DNA from: Bradyrhizobium sp. CB2312
Lineage (GTDB): Bacteria; Pseudomonadota; Alphaproteobacteria; Rhizobiales; Xanthobacteraceae
Assembly (NCBI RefSeq): GCF_029714425.1
Contig: NZ_CP121668.1
Span: 1 to 64,000, forward strand
Reading direction: 5' to 3'
Length of the DNA: 64,000 nucleotides
In this document: one piece after another, positions 28,695-37,867 of the stretch
How positions within the stretch are numbered: position 1 is the first letter of the stretch
Layout of the letters: each line of letters opens with the position of its first letter
The notes under the pieces: generated by a model
Seen by the model: the letters and a program-made list of their open reading frames with translations, nothing else
Database searches by the model: none
Told to the model about the DNA's origin: nothing
Made by a program: the position numbers and the translations under genes

Positions 28695-30188
28695 TTAGAC
28701 CCCCGCCATCATCACGTATTTGATCTCGACATATTCTTCCATGCCGTGACGCGAGCCTTCGCGGCCAAGACCGCTTTCCTTGACGCCGCCAAAGGGCGCG
28801 ACTTCCGTGGTGATCAGACCGGTGTTGACGCCGACCATGCCCGATTCCAGCGCCTCGGCGACGCGCCAGACGCGGCCGAGATCGCGGGAGTAGAAGTAGG
28901 AGGCGAGACCGAACGGCGAGGCGTTGCACATCGCGATGACGTCCGCCTCGTCCTTGAAGCGGATCACCGGCGCGAGCGGGCCGAAGGTTTCCTCCTGCGA
29001 CACCAGCGAATCCGGCTTGACGTCGGCGAGCACGGTCGGCTCGAAGAACGAGCGGCCGAGCTCGCTGCGCTTGCCGCCGGTGACGATTTTGGCACCGCGC
29101 TTCACCGCATCGGCGATGTGGCGTTCGACCTTGTCGATCGCCTTCATGTTGATCAGGGGCCCTTGCGTGACGCCGCTCTCGGTGCCGTCGCCGATCTTCA
29201 TCGCCGCGACCTTCTTCGAGAGCTTTTGCACGAACTCGTCGTAGATCCTGTCCTGGGCGTAGATCCGATTGGCGCAGACGCAGGTCTGGCCCATATTGCG
29301 GTATTTCGAGACGATGGCGCCTTCGACCGCCGCATCGATGTCGGCGTCGTCGAACACGATGAACGGCGCATTGCCGCCGAGCTCGAGGCCAAGCCGCTTC
29401 ACGCCGACGGAGGCCTGCTGGTAGAGGATCTTGCCGACCGCGGTCGAGCCGGTGAAGCCGACGAAACGCACCGCCGGATGCTCGCACAGCACCTTGCCGA
29501 TCGGCGGCGCGTCACCGGTGATGATGTTGAGCACGCCCTTGGGGATGCCGGCCTTCTCGGCGAGCACGGCCAGCGCCAGCGCCGACAGCGGCGTCTCATT
29601 GGCGGGCTTGAGCACCACGGTGCAGCCCGCGGCCAGCGCCGGCGACACTTTTCGCGTGATCATGGAGTTCGGGAAATTCCACGGCGTGATGGCGCCGCAG
29701 ACGCCGATCGGCTGCTTGATTGCGAGCAGCCGCGCATCGGAGCGCTGCGTCGGGATGGTCTCGCCATAGACGCGGCGGGCCTCCTCGGCGAAGAACTCGA
29801 TATAGGCGGCGCCGATATCGACCTCGCCGAGCGCTTCCGACAGCGGCTTGCCCTGCTCGGATGTGAGGATCAGCGCGAGGTCCTCGCGGTTGGCGATGAT
29901 CAGCTCGAACCATTTGCGCAGGATATTGGAGCGCTGTTTTGCGGTGTGCTTGGCCCAGGCCGGAAACGCGCGCTCAGCGGCCTCGACCGCCTTGGTCGTC
30001 TCGTCCGCACCGAGCTGCGGGACCTTGGCGATCTCGACGCCAGTCGCAGGATTGTTGACGGCGAAGACCCGCGTGCCGACCCAGGCGCCGTCGATGTAGC
30101 AGGCCTCCTTGAGCAGCGAGGGGTCCTTCAACCGGTCGCGCAGGGTGGCGGCAGATTGCTGGGCGCGTGCGGCGGCGGTCGGGGTCAT
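28695..30188 (-). CDS. gabD: NAD(P)-dependent succinate-semialdehyde dehydrogenase
   Basis: A 497-residue aldehyde dehydrogenase of the GabD subfamily, which oxidises succinate semialdehyde to succinate in GABA breakdown. Seen are the catalytic Asn region (GAITPWNFPNSMITRKV), the cofactor loop GFTGSTAVGKIL, the general-base Glu in LELGGNAPFIVF and the catalytic Cys in GQTCVCANR. The C-terminus has GVKESGLGREGSRHGMEEY. An AGGAG lies just upstream of the ATG at 30188. No GABA transaminase is adjacent, so assignment to succinate semialdehyde rests on the closeness of these motifs to GabD; another semialdehyde is possible. Confidence 0.9.
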   Translation of the reverse strand: MTPTAAARAQQSAATLRDRLKDPSLLKEACYIDGAWVGTRVFAVNNPATGVEIAKVPQLGADETTKAVEAAERAFPAWAKHTAKQRSNILRKWFELIIANREDLALILTSEQGKPLSEALGEVDIGAAYIEFFAEEARRVYGETIPTQRSDARLLAIKQPIGVCGAITPWNFPNSMITRKVSPALAAGCTVVLKPANETPLSALALAVLAEKAGIPKGVLNIITGDAPPIGKVLCEHPAVRFVGFTGSTAVGKILYQQASVGVKRLGLELGGNAPFIVFDDADIDAAVEGAIVSKYRNMGQTCVCANRIYAQDRIYDEFVQKLSKKVAAMKIGDGTESGVTQGPLINMKAIDKVERHIADAVKRGAKIVTGGKRSELGRSFFEPTVLADVKPDSLVSQEETFGPLAPVIRFKDEADVIAMCNASPFGLASYFYSRDLGRVWRVAEALESGMVGVNTGLITTEVAPFGGVKESGLGREGSRHGMEEYVEIKYVMMAGV

Positions 30189-30292
30189 GGCGTTGCTCCT
30201 CGGGACATCGATTGGCGGGAATATAGGGGCGGGCGCTGCGCAATGCACCGCCCGGCAACGCACATCTGATGGGAGCTAAGCTAGGGGCGGCC

Positions 30293-30613
30293 TTACGCCG
30301 CGCCGCTCATATAGGTCTCGCGCCGGCCGATCATGCGCTCGGCGGCGGCCTTGGCATCGGCCTTCGAGGAAGTCGCGCACGTCCGGTATTCGAGATCGGG
30401 AACGTCGGAGGTGTCGCGGCGGCCGAACCACGATTTCGAGCCGACCGGCAGCAGCGCCAGCGACTGCGCGAGATTGTCAACCGCGCCGAACGAATAGAGC
30501 GCGCCGGTGCCGGCGATCCGGACCTCGTAAATGCCGGGCGAGATCGGCGCCTCCAGATTGTCTCCCCGTCCGTGACGGGGATAGCGCTTCCATTCGCTCC
30601 AGGTCGAAATCAT
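30293..30613 (-). CDS. Small hypothetical protein with a GIY-YIG-like segment
   Basis: A 106-residue protein I do not recognise as a named family. It contains PGIYEVRIAGTGALYSFGAV, in which GIY and YSFG are spaced like the two halves of a GIY-YIG nuclease motif, followed by a helical stretch and a C-terminal YRTCATSSKADAKAAAERMI that resembles the end of GIY-YIG domains. The usual catalytic Arg and Glu are not obvious, so any nuclease activity is doubtful. It lies upstream of gabD on the same strand with a 104-bp gap. Confidence 0.6.
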   Translation of the reverse strand: MISTWSEWKRYPRHGRGDNLEAPISPGIYEVRIAGTGALYSFGAVDNLAQSLALLPVGSKSWFGRRDTSDVPDLEYRTCATSSKADAKAAAERMIGRRETYMSGAA

Positions 30614-30960
30614 CTGAGGTCCCCCTCGCGGCCGGATGGCGGCCGCAAATTTGCATCAAGTTCTAACGTCAGGCGCCGATCGGGCCATGTGCTGAACGCC
30701 GCAACGCAAAAAATGTTTCAAGTGCTTCAAACACCGAAAACATTATCGCTTGAGCCCATCCAAGGTCACGGTGAGTTGCGGCTATCCACCGCGGATTGTG
30801 ACGGAGTGTTGCAGCTCAGCCCGTCTTGTCGTCCTGCGGCGACAGCACACCGTCAAGTCACGACATCGCGACCGGCGCACAAGTTGAGATACTTGCCGCA
30901 CGCGACCTCAGGGAGGACAATCGATCGCTTCCAACAATAATCAAACCGGAGGAAACGCGT
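30614..30960. other. Divergent intergenic region with a dyad
   Basis: This 347-bp gap separates the leftward small protein gene from the rightward serine hydrolase gene and must hold both promoters. It is AT-richer than its surroundings. An inverted pair AATGTTT (30712-30718) and AAACATT (30738-30744) encloses a direct repeat TTCAAGTGCTTCAA, a possible operator. No gene is supported. Confidence 0.4.
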
Positions 30961-32154
30961 ATGCATAACCAAGCTGAGATCGACGAGGTCCTGCGTAAGA
31001 CAAGCGACGCCAAGGAAATCCCGGGCGTCGTCGCCATCGCCGCCAGCGGCAGCGACGTGCTGTATCACGGCGCGTTCGGCAAACGCGATTTGTCGAAGCC
31101 CGATGCGATGACCGAGGACAGCGTGTTCTGGATCGCCTCGATGACGAAGGCGGTGACATCGGCGGGCGCGATGCAACTGGTCGAGCAAGGCAAGCTCGCG
31201 CTCGACGCGCCGATCGGCGAGGTGTTGCCAGACCTCGCCAAGCCGCAGGTGCTCGAAGGCTTCGACGACGCGGGCAAGCCGAAGCTGCGGCCGGCGAAGG
31301 GGCCGATCACGCTGCGCCAGCTCATGACCCACACCGCCGGCTTCTGCTACGACATGTGGAACGCCGAGTTTGCCACCTACATGGAGAAAACCGGCACGCC
31401 CGGGATCATCACCTGCCAAAACGCCGCGCTGAAGACGCCTGTCATGACCGACCCTGGCACGCGCTGGGAATACGGCACCAATATCGACTTCGTCGGCAAG
31501 GCGGTGGAGGCGGTCAGCGGCAAGAAGTTGGATGCGTATCTACGCGACAATATGTTCGCCCCGCTCGGCATGAGCGACACCGGCTTCAAGATCACCGACG
31601 ACATGCGCAAGCGTCTCGTCGGCATGCATGCGCGCGGGGAGGACGGCCAGCTCGCCTCGATGCCGTTCGAGCTCGAGCAGAGCCCGGAATTCCACATGGG
31701 CGGCGGCGGCCTCTATTCGACCGCGGCCGACTACATCAAGTTCACCCAAATGATCCTCAACAAGGGCCGCGGCAACGGCAACCAGGTGCTGAAGGCCGAG
31801 ACGATCGCCATGATGGGGCAGAACCAAATGGGCGATCTCAACATGACCAAGATGACGACCGCAGCGCCGCCTTACACCAACGACGTCGATCTCTATCCGG
31901 AGCAGGTGAAGAAATGGGGCCTCAGCTTCATGATCAACACCGCCAGGACAGCTGAAGGCCGCAGCGCCGGCAGCCTCGCCTGGGCGGGCCTCGCCAACAC
32001 CTATTACTGGATCGACCCTGCACGCGACATCACCGGCGTGATCCTGATGCAGCTCTTGCCGTTCGCGGATGGAAAATGCCTGGAGGCGTTCGCGGGCTTC
32101 GAGCGCGGCGTGTATGCCGGGCTCGATGCGGGCAGCGGAAAGAAGGCGGCGTGA
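30961..32154 (+). CDS. Serine hydrolase, class C beta-lactamase/esterase family
   Basis: A 397-residue protein starting MHNQAEIDEVLRKTSDAKEIPG with a strong GGAGG about 6 bp upstream. The nucleophile motif S-M-T-K is at residues 60-63 (FWIASMTKAVTSAG). A Tyr motif appears in WEYGTNIDFVGKAVEAVSG, and SGKKLDAYLRDNMFAPLGM and GGGGLYSTAADYIKF are typical of EstB-like esterases. No signal peptide is present, so it is probably cytoplasmic, unlike the secreted hydrolase at 18351. Likely an esterase on short acyl esters. A pair of repeats follows. Confidence 0.87.
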   Translation: MHNQAEIDEVLRKTSDAKEIPGVVAIAASGSDVLYHGAFGKRDLSKPDAMTEDSVFWIASMTKAVTSAGAMQLVEQGKLALDAPIGEVLPDLAKPQVLEGFDDAGKPKLRPAKGPITLRQLMTHTAGFCYDMWNAEFATYMEKTGTPGIITCQNAALKTPVMTDPGTRWEYGTNIDFVGKAVEAVSGKKLDAYLRDNMFAPLGMSDTGFKITDDMRKRLVGMHARGEDGQLASMPFELEQSPEFHMGGGGLYSTAADYIKFTQMILNKGRGNGNQVLKAETIAMMGQNQMGDLNMTKMTTAAPPYTNDVDLYPEQVKKWGLSFMINTARTAEGRSAGSLAWAGLANTYYWIDPARDITGVILMQLLPFADGKCLEAFAGFERGVYAGLDAGSGKKAA

Positions 32155-32174
32155 GGGGCGCAGCTCTCACCACG

Positions 32175-32260
32175 CGTCATGGCCGGGCTCGTCCCGGCCA
32201 TCCACGTCTCTCCTCGCGGTACGAAGAACGTGGATGCCCGGGACAACCCCGGGCATGACG
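32175..32260. repeat. GTCAT/ATCCA paired palindromic element (copy 4, reversed)
   Basis: Left arm GTCAT-GGCCGGGCTCGTCCCGGCC-ATCCACG, right arm CGTGGAT-GCCCGGGACAACCCCGGGC-ATGACG. The order of the two arm types is the reverse of the copies at 1444 and 8873, so this copy is in the opposite orientation. It starts 21 bp after a stop codon. Confidence 0.9.
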
Positions 32261-32292
32261 ACTGAGTGTGAGGCGCGCGACTGCACCCACAG

Positions 32293-32378
32293 CGTCATTG
32301 CGAACGCAGCGAAGCAATCCAGAATCCCTCCGCGGGGACAGCCTGGATTGCTTCGTCGCTACGCTCCTCGCAATGACG
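32293..32378. repeat. GTCAT/ATCCA paired palindromic element, GCGAAGCA type
   Basis: Left arm GTCAT-TGCGAACGCAGCGAAGCA-ATCCAGAA; right arm CTGGAT-TGCTTCGTCGCTACGCTCCTCGCA-ATGACG. This arm type (TTGCGAGCGCAGCGAAGCAATCC-like, shortened) is common across alphaproteobacterial genomes. It lies only 33 bp from the previous element, making a tandem of two different subfamilies between a hydrolase gene and the convergent adenosine kinase gene. Confidence 0.88.
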
Positions 32379-32394
32379 GGGAGGGAGCGGAGGC

Positions 32395-33396
32395 CTAGAC
32401 CGTCAGCCCGCGCTGCTGGGCGAGCTGCTTCAGCGACACCTGCGGGCGGGCACCGATGTGCTGGATCACTTCGGCGGCCGCGAGCGCGCCGAGCTCGCCG
32501 CACTGCTTGTGGGACAGATCGCGCGCGAGGCCGTAGAGGAAGCCCGCGGCGAAGAGATCGCCGGCGCCGGTGGTGTCCACCAGCTGCTTGATCGGCGAGG
32601 CGGGAGCTGCGACCGCGTCCGTCGGCGTCACCACCACGCAGCCCTTCTCGCTGCGGGTGACGACGCCAAGCTTGACGTCGTTGCGCAGCTGCTTCAGCGC
32701 GGTGTCGAAATCCGAGGTCATGTAGAGCGAGTGCAGCTCGGACTCGTTGGCGAACACGATGTCGACCGTGCCGCCCCGCATCAATCCCAGGAACTCGTCG
32801 CGATAGCGGTCGACGCAGAAGGAATCCGAGAGTGTCAGCGCCACCTTGCGCTTGGCCTCATGGGCGATGCCGGCCGCCTTGACGAAAGCGTCCTTGGCGT
32901 TCTTGGGGTCCCAGAGATAACCCTCGAGATAGACGATGCCGGCCGCGGCGATCTCGGCCGGGTCGATGTCGGCGGGCGAGAGGTCCTGCGCCGCGCCGAG
33001 ATAGGTGTTCATGGTGCGCTCGCCGTCACCGGTCACCAAAATGTAGGAGCAGCCGGTGGCGGGACCATCCTTCGCGGCGGGCGTGTTGAAGGCGACGCCG
33101 GCGGCGCGGATGTCGTGGACATAGAGCTTGCCGATCTGGTCGTCCTTGACCTTGCCGACATAGGCGGCGCGGGCGCCGAGGCTGCCGATGCCGACGATGG
33201 TGTTGGCGGCAGATCCTCCCGAGACTTCGGTGGCCGGGCCCATGTCTGCGTAGATCGCGGCAGCACGCGCCTCGTCGATCAGGGACATGCTGCCCTTGGT
33301 CATCGCATGCTTGGCCAGAAAGGCCTCATCGGTCCGGACCAGCACGTCGAACAGCGCGTTGCCGATGCCGAGAACGTCATATTTCACGTCAGCCAT
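32395..33396 (-). CDS. Adenosine kinase (PfkB family)
   Basis: A 333-residue ribokinase-fold enzyme that phosphorylates adenosine to AMP. The N-terminal YDVLGIGNALFDVLV and GGSAANTIVGIGSLGARAAYVGKV hold the substrate-binding region of PfkB kinases, and the C-terminal DTTGAGDLFAAGFLYGL contains the catalytic Asp and anion hole of the family. VTGDGERTMNTYLGAAQDLSP is typical of the bacterial adenosine kinase subgroup. It is divergent from murJ with a 124-bp gap between starts. Confidence 0.9.
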   Translation of the reverse strand: MADVKYDVLGIGNALFDVLVRTDEAFLAKHAMTKGSMSLIDEARAAAIYADMGPATEVSGGSAANTIVGIGSLGARAAYVGKVKDDQIGKLYVHDIRAAGVAFNTPAAKDGPATGCSYILVTGDGERTMNTYLGAAQDLSPADIDPAEIAAAGIVYLEGYLWDPKNAKDAFVKAAGIAHEAKRKVALTLSDSFCVDRYRDEFLGLMRGGTVDIVFANESELHSLYMTSDFDTALKQLRNDVKLGVVTRSEKGCVVVTPTDAVAAPASPIKQLVDTTGAGDLFAAGFLYGLARDLSHKQCGELGALAAAEVIQHIGARPQVSLKQLAQQRGLTV

Positions 33397-33520
33397 TCAC
33401 CTTGATCCTGTTTGGCGGATTGCGATTACCGGCAAAATCCGCTTCCTGTCGGCCTGAAATCCGGCTCGCGGCCTATCACGACCGGGCCTGCACGGGCAAG
33501 CAACGGTATTATAACAGCCG

Positions 33521-35071
33521 ATGATCCGCTCCTTCCTGACCGTTTCGACGGGAACACTGGCCTCGCGGCTTCTGGGCTTTGCCCGCGATTCCCTGATCGC
33601 GGCGCTGCTCGGCACCGGCGCGGTGGCGGATGCGTTCCTGGCCGCGTTCCAGCTCGTCAACGTGGTGCGGCGGCTCCTCAGCGAAGGCGCGCTGAATGCG
33701 GCCCTGATCCCGGCCTGGCTGCGCGTTCGTGAGCGCGACGGCGAGGCGGCCGCCTCCGCCTTCGCAGGCCACGTGCTCGGCACGGTCAGCGTGGCCCTGA
33801 TCGCGCTCTCGGTCGTCATTGCGCTGGTGATGCCGCTGATCATCACGATCATCGCGCCGGGATTCCTCGGCAGCGGGACGCTCGATCTCGCGGTCCAGAA
33901 CGCGCGGCTGATGCTGCCTTATCTCGCCTTCGCCGGCCCCGTCACGGTGCTGATGGGACTCTTGAACGCGCAGGGACGCTTTGCGCTGACGGCGTTCTCG
34001 CCGCTGCTGTTCAACATCGCGCTGATCGCCGCGATCGTAGCACTGCTGGTCTGGCATGCCGACGCAGCTTTCGCCGCGTGGATGCTGGCGGCCACGGTCG
34101 GCGTCGCAGGCCTGCTGCAATTGCTGATGCTGCTGTCGCAGCGAAGTGCAAAACTCGCGACACCGCTGCGCGTCAGCTTCGGCCAGGAGATGCGCGGCTT
34201 TTTCGCCAAGGCCATTCCCGGCATGATCGCAAGCTCGGGGCCGCAATGGCTGATGGTCGCGGGTGCCATCATCGCCTCCGCGACACCTTCTGCGGTCTCC
34301 TGGCTCTATTTCGCCAACCGCCTGATCGAGCTGCCGCTCGGCATCGTCGGCGTCGCCATGGGCACCGTGCTGGTGCCGGAGCTGACGCGCGCGGTGGGCA
34401 GCGGCGACCGCGACGCCGTGGCGCACGCGGAATCGCGCGCGCTGGAGCTTGCCACGGGACTCGCACTGCCCGCCACGCTCGGCCTGATCGTGCTGGCCGC
34501 GCCGATCGTGCGGCTGCTGTTCGAGCATGGCGCCTTCAGCGCCGAGGACAGCGTCGCCACCGCGCATGCGCTGATGTGGCTGGCGCTGGGCCTGCCGGCC
34601 CATGTGCTGATCAAGGCGCTGTCGCCGGCCTTTTATGCCCGCAGCGACACGATGACGCCGCTGCTCGCAACGGCCAAAGGCTTCGTCGTGGCGGTCGCCC
34701 TCGCCGTTCTGCTCGGCCATTTCTTCGGCGCGAGCGGGATCGCCGCGAGCATCGCTGCCGGCGCCTGGAGCAGCGCGCTTTCGCTGCTCCGGAAAGGCAC
34801 CGGCGAATTCGGCTTCTCGGTCGATGCGGCCGCGCGAAAACGGCTGCCGCGGATCGTGCTCGCCGCGGCCACCATGGGCGCCCTGCTCTGGCTGACCGCG
34901 GATCTCATCCCGGCCGAGGCGCACGGCCTGATCCGATTCATCGTGCTGGGCGTGCAGATCGGCGCCGGGATCGCTGTCTACGGCCTGCTGCTGCAAATCC
35001 TCGGCGCCGCGTCCTGGCGCGAGGCGGCCAGTGCCTTGAAGCGACCCGCCCCGCAGGACCAGCGCGCCTGA
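33521..35071 (+). CDS. murJ: Murein biosynthesis integral membrane protein MurJ
   Basis: MurJ is the lipid II flippase of peptidoglycan synthesis, a MOP-superfamily protein with 14 helices. The 516-residue product begins MIRSFLTVSTGTLASRLLGFARDSLIAALLG, the conserved opening with the functional Arg residues of TM1, followed by ADAFLAAFQLVNVVRRLLSEGALNAALIP, another family hallmark. PQWLMVAGAIIASATPSAVSWLYFANRLIELPLGIVGVAMGT is likewise typical. It is followed 74 bp later by trpS, a pairing common in rhizobia. Confidence 0.95.
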   Translation: MIRSFLTVSTGTLASRLLGFARDSLIAALLGTGAVADAFLAAFQLVNVVRRLLSEGALNAALIPAWLRVRERDGEAAASAFAGHVLGTVSVALIALSVVIALVMPLIITIIAPGFLGSGTLDLAVQNARLMLPYLAFAGPVTVLMGLLNAQGRFALTAFSPLLFNIALIAAIVALLVWHADAAFAAWMLAATVGVAGLLQLLMLLSQRSAKLATPLRVSFGQEMRGFFAKAIPGMIASSGPQWLMVAGAIIASATPSAVSWLYFANRLIELPLGIVGVAMGTVLVPELTRAVGSGDRDAVAHAESRALELATGLALPATLGLIVLAAPIVRLLFEHGAFSAEDSVATAHALMWLALGLPAHVLIKALSPAFYARSDTMTPLLATAKGFVVAVALAVLLGHFFGASGIAASIAAGAWSSALSLLRKGTGEFGFSVDAAARKRLPRIVLAAATMGALLWLTADLIPAEAHGLIRFIVLGVQIGAGIAVYGLLLQILGAASWREAASALKRPAPQDQRA

Positions 35072-35145
35072 GGCAAGCGAATTACCCTTGACGGGGCAGC
35101 GCCGCTGTTGGAAACGACGGCCGAATACCTATGGGAAGGCTTACC

Positions 35146-36201
35146 ATGCCATTCGTTGAACGGGTCTTTTCGGGCGTCCAGCCGACCGGCAATCTGCATC
35201 TCGGCAATTATCTCGGCGCGATCGTCAACTTCGTGAAGATGCAGGAAACTCACAACTGCATCTATTGCGTCGTCGACATGCACGCGATCACGCAAGGCGT
35301 GGACGTCTGGGGCGGCCCGGCCGAGCTCGCGCGCAACACCCGCGAGGTGACCGCGGCGTTCATCGCCAGCGGCATCGATCCGAAGAAACACATCGTATTC
35401 AACCAGAGCCAGGTCTCGGGCCATGCCGAGCTCGCCTGGATCTTCAACTGCGTCGCCCGCATGGGCTGGCTCGGCCGCATGACCCAGTTCAAGGAGAAGG
35501 CGGGCAAGGACCGCGAGAATGCCTCGGTGGGTCTGTTCGATTATCCCGTGCTGATGGCCGCCGACATCCTGCTCTACCGCGCCACCCACGTTCCGGTCGG
35601 CGAGGACCAGAAGCAGCACCTCGAGCTCTCGCGCGACATCGCGCAGAAGTTCAACAACGATTTCGGCGATTCCATTCGTGCCCAGGGCGCCAATGACGGC
35701 CTGTTCTTCCCGCTGCCGGAACCCTTGATCACGGGACCGGCGACGCGCGTGATGAGCTTGCGCGACGGCACCAAGAAGATGTCGAAGTCGGATGCCTCCG
35801 ACAATTCGCGCATCAACCTGACCGACGACGCCGACACCATCGCGCAGAAGATTCGCAAGGCCAAGACCGATCCGGAGCCGCTGCCGACCGAGGAGAAGGG
35901 CCTGGAAGCGCGTCCCGAGGCCGACAATCTCGTCGGCATCTTCGCCGCGCTCTCCGGCCGCCCCAAGGCCGACGTGCTCAGGGATTTCGGCGGCGGCCAG
36001 TTCTCCAGCTTCAAGAACGCGCTGGCGGAGCTGTGCGTGACCAAGCTCGCGCCGATCGCCGGCGAGATGAAGCGCCTCGTCGCCGACCCCGGCCATATCG
36101 ACACCATCCTCAACGACGGTTCCGATCGCGCCCGCGCCATCGCCGAAGAGACCATGAACCAGTCGAAGGACATCGTCGGCTTCATCCGCCGGCGCGGATG
36201 A
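35146..36201 (+). CDS. trpS: Tryptophan--tRNA ligase
   Basis: A class I aminoacyl-tRNA synthetase of 351 residues. The HIGH-like motif appears as [10 protein letters not shown] near residues 16-25 ([14 protein letters not shown]) and the KMSKS loop as [11 protein letters not shown]. The central [23 protein letters not shown] is diagnostic for TrpRS. The ATG at 35146 is chosen because GGAAGG (35134-35139) lies 6 bp upstream; an earlier in-frame ATG at 35131 would overlap that site. It follows murJ and precedes a universal stress protein gene. Confidence 0.96.
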   Translation: MPFVERVFSGVQPTGNLHLGNYLGAIVNFVKMQETHNCIYCVVDMHAITQGVDVWGGPAELARNTREVTAAFIASGIDPKKHIVFNQSQVSGHAELAWIFNCVARMGWLGRMTQFKEKAGKDRENASVGLFDYPVLMAADILLYRATHVPVGEDQKQHLELSRDIAQKFNNDFGDSIRAQGANDGLFFPLPEPLITGPATRVMSLRDGTKKMSKSDASDNSRINLTDDADTIAQKIRKAKTDPEPLPTEEKGLEARPEADNLVGIFAALSGRPKADVLRDFGGGQFSSFKNALAELCVTKLAPIAGEMKRLVADPGHIDTILNDGSDRARAIAEETMNQSKDIVGFIRRRG

Positions 36202-36305
36202 TGGCTTAGCGAAACCCGGCCTGCGCCACCGCGCCGGCCGCTTCTCCCCTCCCCAATTTTGCGGGAGTGTGGCAGCATGCCGGTCGTGCACATTCCGGGA
36301 CATGC

Positions 36306-36800
36306 ATGACCACCAAGCGACTTTGCTTCGGGCCGGGTCACAAGCCCAAATGCCTCGTCATCGTCGATGACACCGCCGAATGGGATCGCGCGGTCTACTA
36401 TGCCAGCCGCTGGGCGATCCGCGCCGGTGGCGGCGTGGTGATGCTGCGCATCATCGAGCCTGAGCAGCAAACGCAGGAATGGCTGGGAGTCGCCGAGATC
36501 ATGCGCGCGGAGGCGCATGAGGCGGCGGAAGCCGCGCTCGACCGCGCCGCCGGCCGAGCCAACGGCATTGCCGCGATCACGCCGGAGCGGGTGATCCGCG
36601 AAGGCGCGGCGCTGGAACAGCTGCTCGCTGTCATCGACGAGGACCCTGACATCGCCATGCTGGTGCTCGCCGCCAGTCCCGGCGCCGAAGGCCCCGGACC
36701 GCTGGTCGCGCTGCTCGCGCATGAGCTCGGCACGTTCCCGGTGCCGGTGACGATCATTTCGGGCGCGCTGAGCGACCAAAGCGTGGATTCGCTGTCGTAG
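36306..36800 (+). CDS. Universal stress protein family protein
   Basis: A 164-residue single-domain UspA-like protein. It shows CLVIVDDTAEWDRAVYYASRWAIRAGGGVVMLRII at the N-terminus and a C-terminal IAMLVLAASPGAEGPGPLVALLAHELGTFPVPVTII, matching the nucleotide-binding alpha/beta fold, though the canonical G-x2-G-x9-G(S/T) loop is only partly conserved (GAEGPGP). Binding of ATP is therefore uncertain. Its role is probably in stress tolerance. A mosaic repeat begins 11 bp after the stop. Confidence 0.85.
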   Translation: MTTKRLCFGPGHKPKCLVIVDDTAEWDRAVYYASRWAIRAGGGVVMLRIIEPEQQTQEWLGVAEIMRAEAHEAAEAALDRAAGRANGIAAITPERVIREGAALEQLLAVIDEDPDIAMLVLAASPGAEGPGPLVALLAHELGTFPVPVTIISGALSDQSVDSLS

Positions 36801-36810
36801 CTTGTTCTTC

Positions 36811-36955
36811 ACCTCGCCCCGCTTGCGGGGAGAGGTCGCATCCCATCGAAGATGGGATGCGGGTGAGGGGGAGCCTCCGCGAGTCCAACTTTCACCGTCC
36901 CCGCGGAGACTCCCCCTCACCCCAACCCTCTCCCCGCAGGCGGGGAGAGGGAAAC
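36811..36955. repeat. CTCTCCCC/GGGGAGAG mosaic repeat (copy 5)
   Basis: Left hairpin ACCTCGCCCCGC/GCGGGGAGAGGT, a small CGCATCCCATC/GATGGGATGCG hairpin, a GGGTGAGGGGG box, a centre in which GAGTCCAACTTTCACC also occurs in the 18168 copy in reverse, then CCCCCTCACCCC and the right hairpin CCTCTCCCCGC/GCGGGGAGAGG. It separates the usp gene from the nfu gene. Confidence 0.85.
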
Positions 36956-37083
36956 GGAGACACCTAACCTGCTGATATAACAGCAAAACATCCGTCCCGC
37001 CCCTTGATCGTGCGTTCGCCGTCGCCATCTGCTACTGGATGGAGTACGCGCCGGCCTTGAACCGGCGACGTCTGGAGAAAACC

Positions 37084-37653
37084 ATGTTCATTCAAACCGA
37101 AGCCACCCCCAATCCCGCGACGCTGAAATTCATTCCCGGCCGCGTCGTCGTCGACGGCAGCCCGATGGAATTTTCGAGCCGCGAATCGGCCGCGCGCTCG
37201 CCGCTCGCCGAAAAGCTGTTCGAGGTGCCCGGCGTCACCGGCGTGTTCTACGGATCGGACTTCATCACCGTCACCAAGGCGAGCGGTGAATGGCAGCAGC
37301 TCAAGCCCGCGATCCTCGGTGCCATCATGGAGCACTACATGTCCGGCGCGCCGCTGCTCGCCGACGGCACCGTAACCAGCGATGTCGACCTCGACGACGA
37401 GGACGAGTTCTTCGACGAGGCCGATGCCGAGACCGTCGACATGATCAAGGACCTGATCGAGACCCGCGTGCGGCCGGCGGTCGCCAATGACGGCGGCGAC
37501 ATCACCTTCCGCGGCTTCAAGGACGGTATCGTCTATCTCAACATGAAGGGCGCCTGCTCCGGCTGCCCGTCATCGACCGCGACGCTCCAGCACGGCATTC
37601 AGAACCTGCTCAAGCACTTCGTGCCCGACGTGGTCGAAGTCCGGCCGATGTAA
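37084..37653 (+). CDS. NifU family Fe-S cluster scaffold/carrier protein
   Basis: A 189-residue Nfu-type protein. The N-terminal Nfu_N domain (about 1-90) starts MFIQTEATPNPATLKFIPGR, and the C-terminal NifU domain (about 110-185) has the cluster-binding CSGCPSS motif in MKGACSGCPSSTATLQHGI. Between them is an acidic linker (SDVDLDDEDEFFDEAD). Nfu proteins accept Fe-S clusters from scaffold complexes and deliver them to targets such as MiaB, which is encoded 3 kb downstream. The start at 37084 gives the conserved N-terminus. Confidence 0.93.
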   Translation: MFIQTEATPNPATLKFIPGRVVVDGSPMEFSSRESAARSPLAEKLFEVPGVTGVFYGSDFITVTKASGEWQQLKPAILGAIMEHYMSGAPLLADGTVTSDVDLDDEDEFFDEADAETVDMIKDLIETRVRPAVANDGGDITFRGFKDGIVYLNMKGACSGCPSSTATLQHGIQNLLKHFVPDVVEVRPM

Positions 37654-37661
37654 ACAGGTGC

Positions 37662-37752
37662 CGTAGGGTGGGCAAAGCGAAGCGTGCCCGCCTTCTCTGC
37701 CATAAGATAAAGGTGGTGGGCACGGCGCAAGAGCGCCTTTGCCCACCCTACG
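37662..37752. repeat. GTAGGGTGGGCAAAG inverted repeat (copy 2)
   Basis: Left arm CGTAGGGTGGGCAAAGCGAAG and right arm CTTTGCCCACCCTACG, with an internal GTGCCC/GGGCAC pair and GCGCAAGAGCGCC hairpin, as in the copy at 10939. It starts 9 bp after the nfu stop codon. Confidence 0.87.
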
Positions 37753-37787
37753 AAATGCTACGAAATGCGGCGCTGTCAGGGGGGCTA

Positions 37788-37861
37788 CGAATAGTGATTG
37801 ACGAATGGCGGATGAGCGCCGGGTTCGCTAGACTGTTCGCTATTCGCCACTCGCCATTCAC
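37788..37861. repeat. TATTCGCC/GGCGAATA-type inverted repeat
   Basis: CGAATAGTGATTGACGAATGG at the left faces GCTATTCGCCACTCGCCATTC at the right, so that GAATGGCG and CGCCATTC pair around a variable middle. It sits directly before tsaB, ending 6 bp from the ATG, and so would form the 5' leader of that gene or separate its promoter. Confidence 0.65.
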
Positions 37862-37867
37862 TTTTCC

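Noticed and set aside
35072..35145. T-box or trp leader before trpS
   Set aside because: Only 74 bp, with no T-box motif, no Trp-codon leader peptide and no terminator hairpin.
36956..37083. tRNA-like folding in the GC-rich gaps
   Set aside because: No cloverleaf with GTTCRA-type T-loop could be found in this or other gaps by eye.
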